A DNA stretch of 46,833 nt from Pseudomonadota bacterium (GCA_018816555.1 JAHIVT010000073.1:1-46833), one strand, 5' to 3'; shown: positions 8,701 through 17,148, counted from the stretch's first letter. Notes: a model not told the origin generated them from the sequence alone. Made by a program: numbers and translations.

Positions 8701-10069
8701 GCATGATCCCCCTTGTGGTTTTATCAATGATTTTCAGTTCCGGTAATGGCTTGTCAAGAGAGGTATCAATATCCTGAAACTTCCGGGCACTCACCAGCAC
8801 CCTGTTTTCAAAAGAGCCTGCAACTTTATTGTATGATTGCACAGTACGGTCAATATTCTTGCGCAATTCTTCAAAATGGGCGGAAAGAACCCACAAACGC
8901 CGGAAAAGGGTCCGGCCCAGCTCCCCGATCTTTTCGGCATGTTCGGCAATCTGCTCCTGCCGCCAGCCATAGCTGACCGCCCGCAGCAGGGCAATAAGGG
9001 TGGTGGGGGTGGCAAGAATCACCCGCTGCGCCACCCCGAATTCGATCAACTCAGGATCCTGGGCCAGTGCCGCGCTGAAAAAATTCTCCCCGGGCACAAA
9101 CATCACCACAAATTCGGGAGAACGGTCAAACTGCTGCCAGTAGGCCTTGCTGCTCAACTGGACAAGATGATTGCGCATCTGCCGGGCATGGCTCTGCAGT
9201 TTTGCCAGGCGCAGATCATCATCCACCATTTCATGGGCCTCAAGATACGCCTGCAGGGAGGCCTTGGAATCAACCACAATATTCTGCCCGTTAGGCAGTC
9301 TGATAACCATGTCGGGACGCAGTTGCCCTTCCGGGCCGTCCACCGTATGCTGCTCAACAAAGTCACAGTACTGCACCATACCGGCCATCTCAACCACCCG
9401 ACGCAGTTGCATCTCGCCCCATCTGCCACGGGCCATCGGCGTGCGCAGGGCCCGCACCAGGTTGGCCGTTTCGCCCTGCAGGCGGACCTGGCTGGCGGCC
9501 ATGGACTTGACCTGCTCGGCCAGGGACGTATAGGCGGCAATGCGCTCTATCTCCAGCTGCCTTACATGAACATCGACCTTCTGCAATGACTCCTGCAGCG
9601 GTTTGACCAGATCGCTGATGGCCTCTTTTCTCCGGGTCAGATCATCCTGGGCTCGTTCCTGGAAATGGGACAGGGTCGATTTGGCAATCTGCAGAAATGA
9701 CTCGCTGTTGCTGCGGTAGATATCAGCGGAAAGGGCCTTGAACGAGGCGGCAAGCTCCTCTCTGGCCTCCTTCAGCAGGGCAAGCTGGCCATCAAGTTGC
9801 CTATTGGCTGAGCTTAATTCGCTCTTTTCGGCAAGCAGGCGGTGATTGTCTTCCGTGGCCTGCTGCAACAGCCTTTCCAGCTCTACCACCTTTTCCTGCC
9901 GGGAGGCCAACCGTTCCTGCAATACCGCCTGATCGGTCAGCAGCCCCTGCTTCTCCCCGGCCAGTCGCCGAACCTCCCGCCGCTCAAGCAGAAAAACCGT
10001 CAGCGCTCCGGCAAAGGCGCCGCCGAGCGCCACCAGGATATAGACCAACGGGGCAAAGGAAGAGTTCAT
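8687..10069 (-). CDS. rmuC: DNA recombination protein RmuC
   Basis: RmuC-family protein of 460 residues, implicated in limiting DNA inversions and rearrangements. It has an N-terminal membrane anchor ([22 protein letters not shown]), a long coiled coil (about 30-190) and a nuclease-like core: [18 protein letters not shown], the [23 protein letters not shown] segment with PD-(D/E)xK-type acidic and Lys residues, and [10 protein letters not shown]. It diverges from the sulfite reductase gene across a 187-nt A/T-rich gap that must carry both promoters. Confidence 0.95.
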   Translation of the reverse strand: MNSSFAPLVYILVALGGAFAGALTVFLLERREVRRLAGEKQGLLTDQAVLQERLASRQEKVVELERLLQQATEDNHRLLAEKSELSSANRQLDGQLALLKEAREELAASFKALSADIYRSNSESFLQIAKSTLSHFQERAQDDLTRRKEAISDLVKPLQESLQKVDVHVRQLEIERIAAYTSLAEQVKSMAASQVRLQGETANLVRALRTPMARGRWGEMQLRRVVEMAGMVQYCDFVEQHTVDGPEGQLRPDMVIRLPNGQNIVVDSKASLQAYLEAHEMVDDDLRLAKLQSHARQMRNHLVQLSSKAYWQQFDRSPEFVVMFVPGENFFSAALAQDPELIEFGVAQRVILATPTTLIALLRAVSYGWRQEQIAEHAEKIGELGRTLFRRLWVLSAHFEELRKNIDRTVQSYNKVAGSFENRVLVSARKFQDIDTSLDKPLPELKIIDKTTRGIMHENL

Positions 10070-10256
10070 GAAGATATTATTAATTTAGAATATGAATTAC
10101 AATCGGTTCTTGACTTTTTAATAATTATTACTAAAATTAAAAATTATTATGTGAATGCAAGGAGAGGCAGTAAACATACTAAGATAATACCATTCACATT
10201 ACCACTCGATTTTCAATTCATTTACTTTCAATATATACACTTTTCAGGAGGATGCG

Positions 10257-10925
10257 ATGTCAGAAGCAATATTAAAAGACGGTGAAAAAGGAGCGGTTTT
10301 ACAGAGAGACAAGCAAACTTACGCCATAGTTCCCCATTTCAGCGTGGGTCTGGTCACGGCAAACGATTTGCGAAAAATTGCCGATGTGGCGGATAAATAC
10401 CAGCTGCCGGCCATGAAAATAACCAGTGCGGCCCGGATTGCCATGGTCGGTTTCAAAGCGGAAGACATTGACCAGGCATGGCAGGATCTGGGCATCGATC
10501 CCGGGCATGCTGCCGGCCTCTGCGTACGCAGCATCAAGGCCTGCCCCGGTACGACTCTTTGCCGTCTGGGCAAACAGGACTCACTGAGCCTGGGCAAGGA
10601 ACTCGACAGCCGCTATCACGGTTATCAACTGCCGAACAAATGCAAAATGGGCGTTTCCGGCTGTATCAACAACTGTGCGGAAACACCGGTAAAGGATATC
10701 GGCTTTGTCGGCAAACCAAAAGGCTGGACAGTCATGGTCGGCGGCAATGCCGCCTCCCGTCCGCAGCTCGCTGTGGAACTGATTGAGGGATTAAACGAGG
10801 CCCAGGCCCTGGAAGTTACCGACAAAATCATCAAGCTTTATGAACAGGAAGGGAAAAAAGCCGAGCGTCTTGGCAAATTTATCGATCGCATCGGCTTTGA
10901 TGCCTTTAAAGAAAAGGTTTTATAG
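10257..10925 (+). CDS. Small assimilatory-type sulfite reductase (siroheme/4Fe-4S)
   Basis: Single-domain sulfite/nitrite reductase of 222 residues, about the length of the low-molecular-weight assimilatory-type sulfite reductase known from Desulfovibrio. It has the ferredoxin-like half-domain (FSVGLVTANDLRKIADVADKY), then the cluster/siroheme ligands Cys96-x5-Cys102 (ACPGTTLC) and Cys136-x3-Cys140 (SGCINNCAE). The Arg/Lys set typical of sulfite binding is in SAARIAMVGF and LPNKCKMGV. It would reduce sulfite to sulfide with six electrons from an unknown donor. A good ribosome-binding site (CAGGAGGATGCG) supports the start. It stands alone rather than with dsr genes. Confidence 0.92.
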   Translation: MSEAILKDGEKGAVLQRDKQTYAIVPHFSVGLVTANDLRKIADVADKYQLPAMKITSAARIAMVGFKAEDIDQAWQDLGIDPGHAAGLCVRSIKACPGTTLCRLGKQDSLSLGKELDSRYHGYQLPNKCKMGVSGCINNCAETPVKDIGFVGKPKGWTVMVGGNAASRPQLAVELIEGLNEAQALEVTDKIIKLYEQEGKKAERLGKFIDRIGFDAFKEKVL

Positions 10926-11149
10926 ATGACTGATTCGGCTTTTCTGCGGGCAAGATCTGTCGGTCCACTTGGCCCAACGCTCGCCTCAGCAGCTGGAGAG
11001 ATTTTTTTTTCAGTTCATCATGTTGATTTAATCTCATTATTTCTTTTTCTATGCTAAAATGAACCAGCAAAAGACCACTCACTGAACAAACAGCTATTGA
11101 CAAGAGGGTAATAGCTGTTATTATATCTGGATTTTTCTGATCAACTTCA

Positions 11150-11226
11150 GGGCCTATAGCTCAGTTGGTTAGAGCCACCGGCTCATAACCGGTCGGTCCC
11201 TGGTTCGAGTCCAGGTAGGCCCACCA
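11150..11226 (+). tRNA. tRNA with CAU anticodon (Ile2 or Met)
   Basis: A 77-nt cloverleaf with encoded CCA. The acceptor stem is GGGCCTA/TAGGCCC, the D-arm AGCTCAGTTGGTTAGAGC, the anticodon stem ACCGG/CCGGT with loop CTCATAA, and the T-arm CCTGGTTCGAGTCCAGG. The anticodon is CAU, so it is either elongator tRNA-Met or the lysidine-modified tRNA-Ile2 reading AUA. It lacks the three G-C anticodon-stem pairs plus 1-72 mismatch of initiator tRNA. Sequence alone does not settle Ile2 versus Met. Confidence 0.93.
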
Positions 11227-11338
11227 CCCTTACTCGATACAAAGGAAAAACAAGGCACATTGTTTCGCCGAGCTATTGTTTTTACATTTTTATTTAAGGG
11301 AAAATTCCGACAAGTCAATATTTTGCCGGATTTACTGA

Positions 11339-11372
11339 AAAGGTGCAACCTCATACAGGTTGCACCTTTTTT
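11339..11372. terminator. Strong rho-independent terminator, probably bidirectional
   Basis: The 11-bp perfect stem AGGTGCAACCT / AGGTTGCACCT with a short loop is flanked by AAA on the left and TTTTTT on the right. It ends the tRNA transcript just before the Nif3-family gene. Confidence 0.85.
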
Positions 11373-11421
11373 CATGAGGGACAGGTCGCTGTAAAAAAGC
11401 AATCAAAACAATCTGCAACAA

Positions 11422-12258
11422 ATGGTATCACCAATAAAGCTTAAAGATATTCTTGCATATGTGGGGCGGTTTGCTCCTTGGGAACTGGCCGAACCATGGG
11501 ACAATGTGGGGCTCATGGTCGGCAACCCGGACCAGGAAGCAACAGGACTGCTCATAGCCCTGGATCCAACCCGGCAGGTCCTGGAAGAAGCAATCCTGAA
11601 AAAAACAAACATCATCCTCACCCACCACCCACTCATCTTCCACCCGCTTAAATCAATCAACACCGCAACACCCATCGGACAGTTTCTGAAAAAAGCCCTG
11701 GCCCATGATATTGCCGTTGTCAGTTGCCATACTAATCTCGATATTATCAGTGACGGGGTAAGCGATGCCCTTGCCCGTGTCCTGTATTTGCATAACACCC
11801 GGCCGCTGACCCTTACCGGCAACCGGCCGGACCAGGGATTCGGCAAGATAGGCAATCTGCCGAAACCCATGCAGGGCAGGGCCTTTATCCATTTCGTCAC
11901 GCAACGGCTTAAGCTTGAGGCCATGATGCTTGCCGGCCCTCTTCCTGAAACCGTATCCACCATCGCGGTCTGCGGAGGAAGCGGCTCCGATCTGGCCGAT
12001 GCGGCGTTGCAGGCTAGGGCGGACGTATACATCACTGCGGAACTCAAACATTCGGTGGCCCGCTGGGCCGAAGAGAACGGGCTGTGCATTATCGATGCCG
12101 GCCATTTTGCCACGGAAAACATTATCATTCCCTTTTTGCTTGCCCGAATGACCGCATTTTTTGCCGAAAATAACCACCCGGCGCCTGTTATGGTCTCCCA
12201 GAGGCAGAACAGTCCGCTGCGTTTCTATATTGCCGAAAATATGCCCACAATAATCTAA
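11422..12258 (+). CDS. Nif3/YbgI family dinuclear-metal protein
   Basis: Nif3-like (DUF34/YbgI) protein of 278 residues, a toroidal hexamer with a two-metal site; often labelled GTP cyclohydrolase 1 type 2, though the true function in bacteria is unsettled. Metal ligands appear in ILTHHPLIF (residues 66-74), SCHTNLD (101-107) and the C-terminal IDAGHFATE. The start WELAEPWDNVGLMVG is diagnostic. This is the short form without the central PII-like insertion seen in about 370-residue homologues. It is followed 18 nt later by a zinc-ribbon coiled-coil gene, a pairing seen widely in bacteria. Confidence 0.93.
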   Translation: MVSPIKLKDILAYVGRFAPWELAEPWDNVGLMVGNPDQEATGLLIALDPTRQVLEEAILKKTNIILTHHPLIFHPLKSINTATPIGQFLKKALAHDIAVVSCHTNLDIISDGVSDALARVLYLHNTRPLTLTGNRPDQGFGKIGNLPKPMQGRAFIHFVTQRLKLEAMMLAGPLPETVSTIAVCGGSGSDLADAALQARADVYITAELKHSVARWAEENGLCIIDAGHFATENIIIPFLLARMTAFFAENNHPAPVMVSQRQNSPLRFYIAENMPTII

Positions 12259-12276
12259 CTTCATGAGGAACGAACA

Positions 12277-12996
12277 TTGAAAGAAGACCTCTCACGACTC
12301 ATTGCACTCCAGGAAATCGACCTCCAGATCAAAAAACTGGGTGACGAACTGGCAAACGGCCAGGCGGAAATCCTTAAACGACAGGCCTCCATTGAAGAGA
12401 AAAAAGACAAAATCGTCAAACACGCTTCAACCATTGAAAACGCAGAAGCCAGGCGCAAGGAGCTTGAAGCTGAAATTGAAAGCGAAGTGGCCCACATCAA
12501 GGACCGGCAATCCAAACTGATGAATGTCCAGACCAACCGGGAGTATCAATCACTACTCAAGGAAATCGAGGAAACCAAAAAGAGCAACAAACGCCGCGAA
12601 GAAGAAATCGTCCTGCTCATGGAACAGGTTGAGTCCCTGCAGAAAAAGGTGTCTGAACAGGGCAACGTCTGCAAAAGCGAAGAAAAGCTTCTCACCGAGG
12701 TTGAAGAAAAAATAACCCTGCTGTCCCACGAAACCGAGGAGAAAAAGGGGAAACTCGAAAAAACCCGTGAGCAACAGATAAAAAAGATACCGGAGAATCT
12801 GCGCCGCCGTTACGATCAACTGCTTGACAAACGCAACGGCCTGGCAATAACCGGTGTTATCAACGGAGTCTGCCAGGGTTGTTTCATGAACATTCCGGCC
12901 CAGCAGTTTAACGAGGTCCTCAAAGGCGAACAGCTTCTTTCCTGTCCGACCTGCCAGCGCATGATGTTCCATCAGACTGCGGCAAAAGAGGATTAA
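12277..12996 (+). CDS. Coiled-coil protein with C4-type zinc ribbon
   Basis: 239 residues: a long antiparallel coiled coil (about 5-185) rich in Glu and Lys, then a zinc ribbon with four cysteines (CQGCF and SCPTCQR) near residues 200-230. This architecture fits the family of nucleic-acid-binding zinc-ribbon proteins usually encoded beside Nif3 genes. The start codon is TTG at 12277, preceded by GAGGAACG; no ATG is suitably placed. It sits between the Nif3-family gene and the RNase H gene with gaps of 18 and 4 nt, so the three are one operon. Confidence 0.9.
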   Translation: MKEDLSRLIALQEIDLQIKKLGDELANGQAEILKRQASIEEKKDKIVKHASTIENAEARRKELEAEIESEVAHIKDRQSKLMNVQTNREYQSLLKEIEETKKSNKRREEEIVLLMEQVESLQKKVSEQGNVCKSEEKLLTEVEEKITLLSHETEEKKGKLEKTREQQIKKIPENLRRRYDQLLDKRNGLAITGVINGVCQGCFMNIPAQQFNEVLKGEQLLSCPTCQRMMFHQTAAKED

Positions 12997-13000
12997 GAAG

Positions 13001-13618
13001 ATGGCCAGGGAGGGAGAGGCTGCGGAAATTTTACAGGCCCTCGGCAAGCTGCCGGATGATGTTTTGCAGAGATTTCTTCCCGCCTTTCCCGTGGAACGCA
13101 TCCGAGACGCACTGCATGCCGCCGTCAACATTTTCCCCAAGCCTGCCGGGAAAACCATTAAAGCTCAACCCCTTTTCCCCGAGCAAAATACCCCAAAGCA
13201 AAAAGGAAGCCTCTTTCTTTATACTGACGGGGCGTCGCGGGGCAATCCCGGAGATGCCGGTGCCGGCATGGTGATTCTTGACGATCAGGGCGAGGAAATA
13301 ATCGCCCTGGGCAGATATCTCGGCACATGCACCAACAATGTCGCCGAATACCAGGCGCTGATAATGGGGCTCACCCAGGCGAAGCAACTGAACGGCAGGA
13401 GTATTGATATTTCCCTTGACTCCCAGCTCATTGTCCGTCAGATTCAAGGCCTTTACAAGGTGAAAAGCAGCGATCTCCAGCCTCTCTTTGCCAAGGTGCA
13501 GGGGCTGCTGTCAGCCTTTGACAGTTACAAGATAAGACATATCCCCAGAGAAGAAAACAAACGGGCCGACCAACTGGCCAATCAGGGGATAGATGACCGT
13601 TTAGGAGTGGGCGCATGA
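13001..13618 (+). CDS. RNase HI-type ribonuclease with N-terminal extension
   Basis: Cleaves RNA in RNA-DNA hybrids. The catalytic acidic residues are all visible: Asp76 in LYTDGASRGNPG, Glu116 in NNVAEYQAL, Asp140 in SLDSQLIV and Asp190 in NKRADQLAN. The domain occupies about 68-200 and is of the short, YpdQ/RnhA-like kind that lacks the basic handle. The first 65 residues are an extra helical segment (ILQALGKLPDDVLQRFLPAF) of unknown role. It starts 4 nt after the zinc-ribbon gene. Its last codons, including the TGA, lie inside the 5' strand of the rnpB RNA. Confidence 0.93.
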   Translation: MAREGEAAEILQALGKLPDDVLQRFLPAFPVERIRDALHAAVNIFPKPAGKTIKAQPLFPEQNTPKQKGSLFLYTDGASRGNPGDAGAGMVILDDQGEEIIALGRYLGTCTNNVAEYQALIMGLTQAKQLNGRSIDISLDSQLIVRQIQGLYKVKSSDLQPLFAKVQGLLSAFDSYKIRHIPREENKRADQLANQGIDDRLGVGA

Positions 13619-13955
13619 TCGCGCTGGCGCAGGTCGCCGGTGAGGAAAGTCCGGACTCCGCAGGGCAGGATGGTTCGTAACGCGAACCGGGGGCGACCCC
13701 GGGAAAGTGCCACAGAAAACAGACCGCCCCGGTTTTCCGGGGTAAGGGTGAAACGGCGAGGTAAGAGCTCACCGCTTTCATGGTGACATGAAAGGCACGG
13801 CAAACCCCATCCGGAGTAAGACCAAATAGGAAAGCGTTTGAGGGCTGCCCGCCCGAGGCTTTCGGGTAGGTTGCAAGAGGTGCCGGGTGACCGGCATCCC
13901 AGATAAATGATCATGGCCCCGCAAGGGGTACAGAATTCGGCTTATAGCCCACTCC
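13604..13955 (+). ncRNA. rnpB: RNase P RNA (type A)
   Basis: Catalytic RNA that matures tRNA 5' ends. The conserved blocks are in order: GAGGAAAGTCCGGACTCC, CCACAGAAAACAGACCGCC, the GGTAAGGGTGAAACGGCGAG region, GGTAAGAGCTCACCGC, CCATCCGGAGTAAGACCAAA, and ACAGAATTCGGCTTATAG. The ends pair as GGAGTGGGC (13604-13612) with GCCCACTCC (13947-13955), followed by TTTTTTT. Length is about 352 nt. The 5' end overlaps the last 15 nt of the RNase H gene, so its promoter lies inside that gene or it is processed from the operon transcript. Confidence 0.96.
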
Positions 13956-13964
13956 TTTTTTTAT
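13956..13964 (+). terminator. T-run after rnpB
   Basis: The rnpB closing helix GCCCACTCC is followed directly by a run of T residues, so the P1 stem can itself act in termination. Confidence 0.6.
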
Positions 13965-13980
13965 ATAACTTCAGGGGAAT

Positions 13981-14076
13981 AGTCTGTAGGTGTTTAGCCT
14001 GTTAGAGACGGAAAAGTACCAGACGCAGCCGCCAGTCTACTTTTTACACCTGACAGACTAATAGACTAAAACACCT
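13981..14076. repeat. Imperfect inverted repeat between rnpB and ispDF
   Basis: AGTCTGTAGGTGTTTAGCC (starting 13981) is mirrored downstream twice: by ACACCTGACAGACT (14046-14059), matching its first half, and by CTAATAGACTAAAACACCT (14058-14076), matching its second half. The segment could fold into a branched hairpin. It may be a small intergenic repeat or a regulatory leader of ispDF; no T-run follows. Confidence 0.4.
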
Positions 14077-14107
14077 GACCCCGCTCCTCCATCAGGATCT
14101 TTACACA

Positions 14108-15307
14108 TTGGACTCGATGAAAGCAGCTGCCATCATACCGGCCGGAGGCATCGGCAAACGCATGGGCCTGGGAACCCCCAAGCAGTTCTCCTGCCTGGCC
14201 GGAGTCCCTCTGCTGGTCCATACCGTAAGGGCCTTTGAACAGGTTGCCGAAATCTCGGCAATCATCGTTGCCGCACCAATGGATTATCTGCAGCATACCA
14301 GGCAGCTCATTGAACAATACGGGCTCTACAAGGTCAAAGTCGTTACCGGAGGGGAACTGCGTCAGGACTCGGTACAGGCAGGCCTTGCCCATGTACCTCT
14401 GGAATGTGATTTTGTGGCGGTGCATGACGGGGCACGTCCCCTCATCTCGCCGGAACTGATCCGTGCCTGCCTGGCAGCCGCGCAAAAGACCGGGGCCGCC
14501 ATGGCTGCCATTCCGGTAAAAGACACTATCAAAGAAGTGGGTGCCGATCAATTCATAGTGCGGACCATTGACAGAAAAACCCTCTGGCAGGCCCAGACCC
14601 CGCAGGTGGTGCGCACGGATACCCTCAGAAAAGCCTTTACCGCGGCGGCGGAAAAATCGTTCATCGGTACGGATGAGGCATCTTTTCTGGAGCTCATCAA
14701 TGTACGGATGTCTGTGGTGGAAGGATCAGAACAGAATATCAAGATCACCCGGCCGGATGATCTTCTCATTGCCGAGGCTATTCTCATGAAAAAGGAACAA
14801 CCCAGCACCCCTCTCGCGGCACCATCGTTGCGCATCGGCCATGGCTATGATGCCCATCAGCTGGCTGCGGACCGTCCCCTGATCCTGGGAGGCATTGAGA
14901 TCCCCCACCCCACAGGCCTTTCAGGTCATTCCGATGCAGATGTGCTCACCCATGCTCTTTGCGACGCGATCCTCGGGGCTCTTGGCGCAGGCGATATTGG
15001 CAGGCATTTCCCTGACACGGACCCATCATACAAAAACATTTCCAGCCTGAAACTGCTGGCCCGGGTTATCGCAACAGCAAACGAGCAAGGCTACACTCTG
15101 GGTAATGCCGACATCACCGTTGTTGCCCAGGCGCCGAAACTTGCCCCGCACTTCCCCGCCATGCGGGAAAAGCTAGCCGCAGTCTGCCGCGCAGACCAGA
15201 GTGCCATCAATTTAAAAGGCACAACAACGGAAAAAATGGGTTTTACCGGAAGAAAGGAAGGAATTGCCGCCCATGCCGTTGTACTGCTGCAAAGGCAAGC
15301 GGACTGA
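14108..15307 (+). CDS. ispDF: Bifunctional IspD/IspF (MEP pathway)
   Basis: Fusion of 2-C-methyl-D-erythritol 4-phosphate cytidylyltransferase (about residues 4-235) and 2-C-methyl-D-erythritol 2,4-cyclodiphosphate synthase (about 240-399), steps three and five of isoprenoid precursor synthesis. IspD shows IIPAGGIGKRMG with TPKQF, VAVHDGARPLI, AAIPVKDTIK and LWQAQTPQ. IspF shows IGHGYDAHQL (metal Asp and His), GHSDADVLTHALCDA and the KGTTTEKMGFTGR end. TTG at 14108 has an AGGA 10 nt upstream; ATG at 14117 is the alternative and matches the IspD start better. IspE is not in this window. Confidence 0.95.
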   Translation: MDSMKAAAIIPAGGIGKRMGLGTPKQFSCLAGVPLLVHTVRAFEQVAEISAIIVAAPMDYLQHTRQLIEQYGLYKVKVVTGGELRQDSVQAGLAHVPLECDFVAVHDGARPLISPELIRACLAAAQKTGAAMAAIPVKDTIKEVGADQFIVRTIDRKTLWQAQTPQVVRTDTLRKAFTAAAEKSFIGTDEASFLELINVRMSVVEGSEQNIKITRPDDLLIAEAILMKKEQPSTPLAAPSLRIGHGYDAHQLAADRPLILGGIEIPHPTGLSGHSDADVLTHALCDAILGALGAGDIGRHFPDTDPSYKNISSLKLLARVIATANEQGYTLGNADITVVAQAPKLAPHFPAMREKLAAVCRADQSAINLKGTTTEKMGFTGRKEGIAAHAVVLLQRQAD

Positions 15308-15383
15308 GGTATTTCAGGCACTACGCAGGCTTATTGCAATTTTACTTCACATGTCCGGCAAGGCTGCATCGCCTCGCGTATTC

Positions 15384-15737
15384 CTAATAAGGCTGGATCA
15401 GAATTTCAGCGGGAATACCCAGGAAATTATGCAGATTACGGATCATACGCAGGGAGAGAGACCGCCGTCGCATTAAAATATCACAGACATTGCCACTGCT
15501 GCCGATACAAGGCTTGAGGTCATTATTTGTCAAACCTTTTCTGCGCATCACTCGCTTAATTTCCTCGATAGGGTCAGGTAGGTTTTTGCACCTGCTTTTC
15601 GCCAGCTCATATGTCTGTATTTTACAGATAAACTTCTCCACCAGTTCATCACCAGGCTGAGCGGCACTGTATTCGGCAAGACTGGAATTTTCCGCCGGGA
15701 ACAGATCAAAATCATCGTCGGTTCTAAACTTTTTCAT
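15384..15737 (-). CDS. HigA/COG5499-type HTH protein, apparently without a toxin partner
   Basis: 117 residues ending in a helix-turn-helix. DPIEEIKRVMRRKGLTNNDLKPCIGS and RRRSLSLRMIRNLHNFLGIPAEIL fit the family of HigA-like antitoxins that normally follow a HigB-type toxin gene. The N-terminal 45 residues are divergent from the usual opening of that family. No toxin reading frame is seen in the 164 nt upstream or the 76 nt downstream. It may be an orphan antitoxin, a remnant of a degraded module, or a stand-alone regulator. Confidence 0.8.
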   Translation of the reverse strand: MKKFRTDDDFDLFPAENSSLAEYSAAQPGDELVEKFICKIQTYELAKSRCKNLPDPIEEIKRVMRRKGLTNNDLKPCIGSSGNVCDILMRRRSLSLRMIRNLHNFLGIPAEILIQPY

Positions 15738-15817
15738 CGGATCTACTTCAATACTCCTCTGTCAGTCACAGCGGCAGCACTTTCCGTCATCATGGTGAAT
15801 GTAATGGTCCGCCCCGG

Positions 15818-15847
15818 ATAAAATGGAGCGGTACAGCTCCATTTTAT
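15818..15847. terminator. Inverted repeat, likely bidirectional terminator
   Basis: The perfect 12-bp stem ATAAAATGGAGC / GCTCCATTTTAT with loop GGTACA lies between the HigA-like gene and the small membrane protein gene. It probably ends the minus-strand transcript that comes through 15902. Confidence 0.6.
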
Positions 15848-15901
15848 TCGAGTTCCATTAGTAGTATTCATGACAAGCTGCCCCACAAAGTTTGCTGATT
15901 A

Positions 15902-16177
15902 TTAGACATACAATCTCGGCCGTTTGGCCTGATTGCGACGCTTCTCGTCACGCTTTGTATCAGTCAGATTCTTGCGCTCACGCTCTCTCTGCTCAACAGG
16001 CTTCCAATCCGGACCAAGCAGATCGGACATTTTGAAAAAGCAGTACCAATTGCTGGGGGTTACAGTCGTTGTTGCTGCTGCTCCCTTTCCTTTTGCAAGC
16101 ACCTTTGCAATATTGTCACCAATATGAATAATACCGATCAAACCAACTGCTCCTGTCAATAATGTTAAAGGTTCCAT
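15902..16177 (-). CDS. Small protein, one N-terminal TM, basic tail
   Basis: Unrecognised 91-residue protein. An N-terminal hydrophobic segment (LTLLTGAVGLIGIIHIGDNIAKVL) is followed by a Gly/Ala/Thr linker, an aromatic patch (NWYCFFKMSDLLGPDWKP) and a strongly basic C terminus (RERERKNLTDTKRDEKRRNQ). An AAGGAG lies 6 nt before the ATG, so it is very likely translated. It follows the Usp-like gene by 24 nt and is the last gene of that minus-strand group. A membrane-anchored nucleic-acid or protein-binding tail is possible but unproven. Confidence 0.75.
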   Translation of the reverse strand: MEPLTLLTGAVGLIGIIHIGDNIAKVLAKGKGAAATTTVTPSNWYCFFKMSDLLGPDWKPVEQRERERKNLTDTKRDEKRRNQAKRPRLYV

Positions 16178-16201
16178 GTTCGTCTCCTTAATTGATATTT
16201 T

Positions 16202-16747
16202 TTATAACCGTGAACAAGCCAGATCAAAAACAGGTATCTGCACTCGTCCTTCTTCACCCTGATGCTCAGGTTCGGTGAGTACGTACCGGATGCCGGGGTC
16301 TTTGGCGCTCAATTCGGATATTGCTTTTTCCTGATCACCGATTTCCATGATGTGCACCACGTCCACCGCCATGCTATCCGCCCGCTCAATGTATTTTTCG
16401 AGGTTTTTCTCCGCCTTTTCATAAAAGAGAGCGATCTCTGCCTCTTTTTTTTCACCTGTGAACTGCAACGGGGCATCGGACACGTTCAGGGCCACGATCG
16501 CACAGTCCAGGCGCTGGGCCATCTTCAAGCTGTAATCACTCAACTTGTTGGAATAACATCCATCACCCACCACCAGGATCTTGGTCGGCCCATTTTTCTG
16601 ATCCATCATTCTTTTAATGGCGGCAGCAGCACCGGTAGGATGTCCAGCGGCCATTTCGCCTATGCCAATGGACTCTTCCTTTACTTTGACAACCTTTACA
16701 TCATGATCTTTGTTCTTCTTTGCTCTCAGCCAGTCTAGAAATGCCAT
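16202..16747 (-). CDS. Universal-stress-protein-like, atypical
   Basis: 181 residues. After a basic N terminus with an amphipathic start (MAFLDWLRAKKNKDHD), a Usp-like alpha/beta fold is recognisable from about residue 55: KILVVGDGCYSNKLSDYSLKMAQRL, then CAIVALNVSD, DVVHIMEIGD. The usual ATP loop G-x2-G-x9-G-S/T at the C terminus is missing, so nucleotide binding is doubtful. The start at 16747 is set by AAGGAGG 6 nt upstream. A good sigma-54-like promoter lies about 85 nt upstream (16831-16849) and palindromic sites lie beyond it, so this gene is a candidate target of the regulator at 26273. Confidence 0.75.
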   Translation of the reverse strand: MAFLDWLRAKKNKDHDVKVVKVKEESIGIGEMAAGHPTGAAAAIKRMMDQKNGPTKILVVGDGCYSNKLSDYSLKMAQRLDCAIVALNVSDAPLQFTGEKKEAEIALFYEKAEKNLEKYIERADSMAVDVVHIMEIGDQEKAISELSAKDPGIRYVLTEPEHQGEEGRVQIPVFDLACSRL

Positions 16748-16830
16748 GATCATCCTCCTTATCTAAAATGTTATGTAAGTTCATTCGTTAAACCGTTTTT
16801 GCATCTCGGTTACCCTTTGACTTCTACATA

Positions 16831-16849
16831 TAGCATCAAGCGTGCCACA
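16831..16849 (-). promoter_or_regulatory. Sigma-54 (-24/-12) promoter-like sequence
   Basis: Minus strand reads TTGTGGCACGCTTGATGCTA. TGGCACG matches the -24 box exactly, and GC at -12 lies 10 nt after GG, the obligatory sigma-54 spacing; the -12 box is ATGC instead of TTGC. The predicted start of transcription near 16820 gives a leader of about 70 nt to the Usp-like gene. Confidence 0.65.
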
Positions 16850-16943
16850 ACGTTTTTTGCTCAATTTACTATATAAAATCAACAAGTTAACCATGAAGAC
16901 AGCAAACAGGCCTGGCATATGGCCGTCTGAAAAAACTGGGATT

Positions 16944-16958
16944 GTTGCAAGATGCAAC
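16944..16958. promoter_or_regulatory. 15-bp palindrome GTTGC-N5-GCAAC, putative activator site
   Basis: GTTGCAAGATGCAAC is a perfect palindrome except for its central base, about 110 nt upstream of the -24 box at 16842-16847. That is a normal distance for an enhancer bound by an NtrC-family activator. The same pattern recurs at 17101 and 24564. Confidence 0.55.
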
Positions 16959-17100
16959 TTATCAATTCAGAATCAGAGGGAAAAAGGAAGAAGGGAGAGG
17001 GTGCCTGGCTGGGAAACCGCCGGCAAATCGCCTTGTGGCAAGGATTTCAGACTTTACTGAAGTGAAGAAGCGCTCAAAGAGGCCTTCAGCAGCAGGGTTT

Positions 17101-17136
17101 GTTGCAGAATGCAATTGTTGTGACATTCCGCAACAA
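17101..17136. promoter_or_regulatory. Second activator-like palindrome plus TTGTTG/CAACAA repeat
   Basis: GTTGCAGAATGCAAT (17101-17115) fits RTTGC-N5-GCAAY. It is followed by TTGTTGTGACATTCCGCAACAA (inverted repeat TTGTTG/CAACAA, 17115-17136). Both lie just past the Lon-like stop and about 280 nt upstream of the predicted transcription start of the Usp-like gene. The rest of 16754-17148 contains no supported gene. Confidence 0.5.
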
Positions 17137-17148
17137 GGCTGCAGATTT

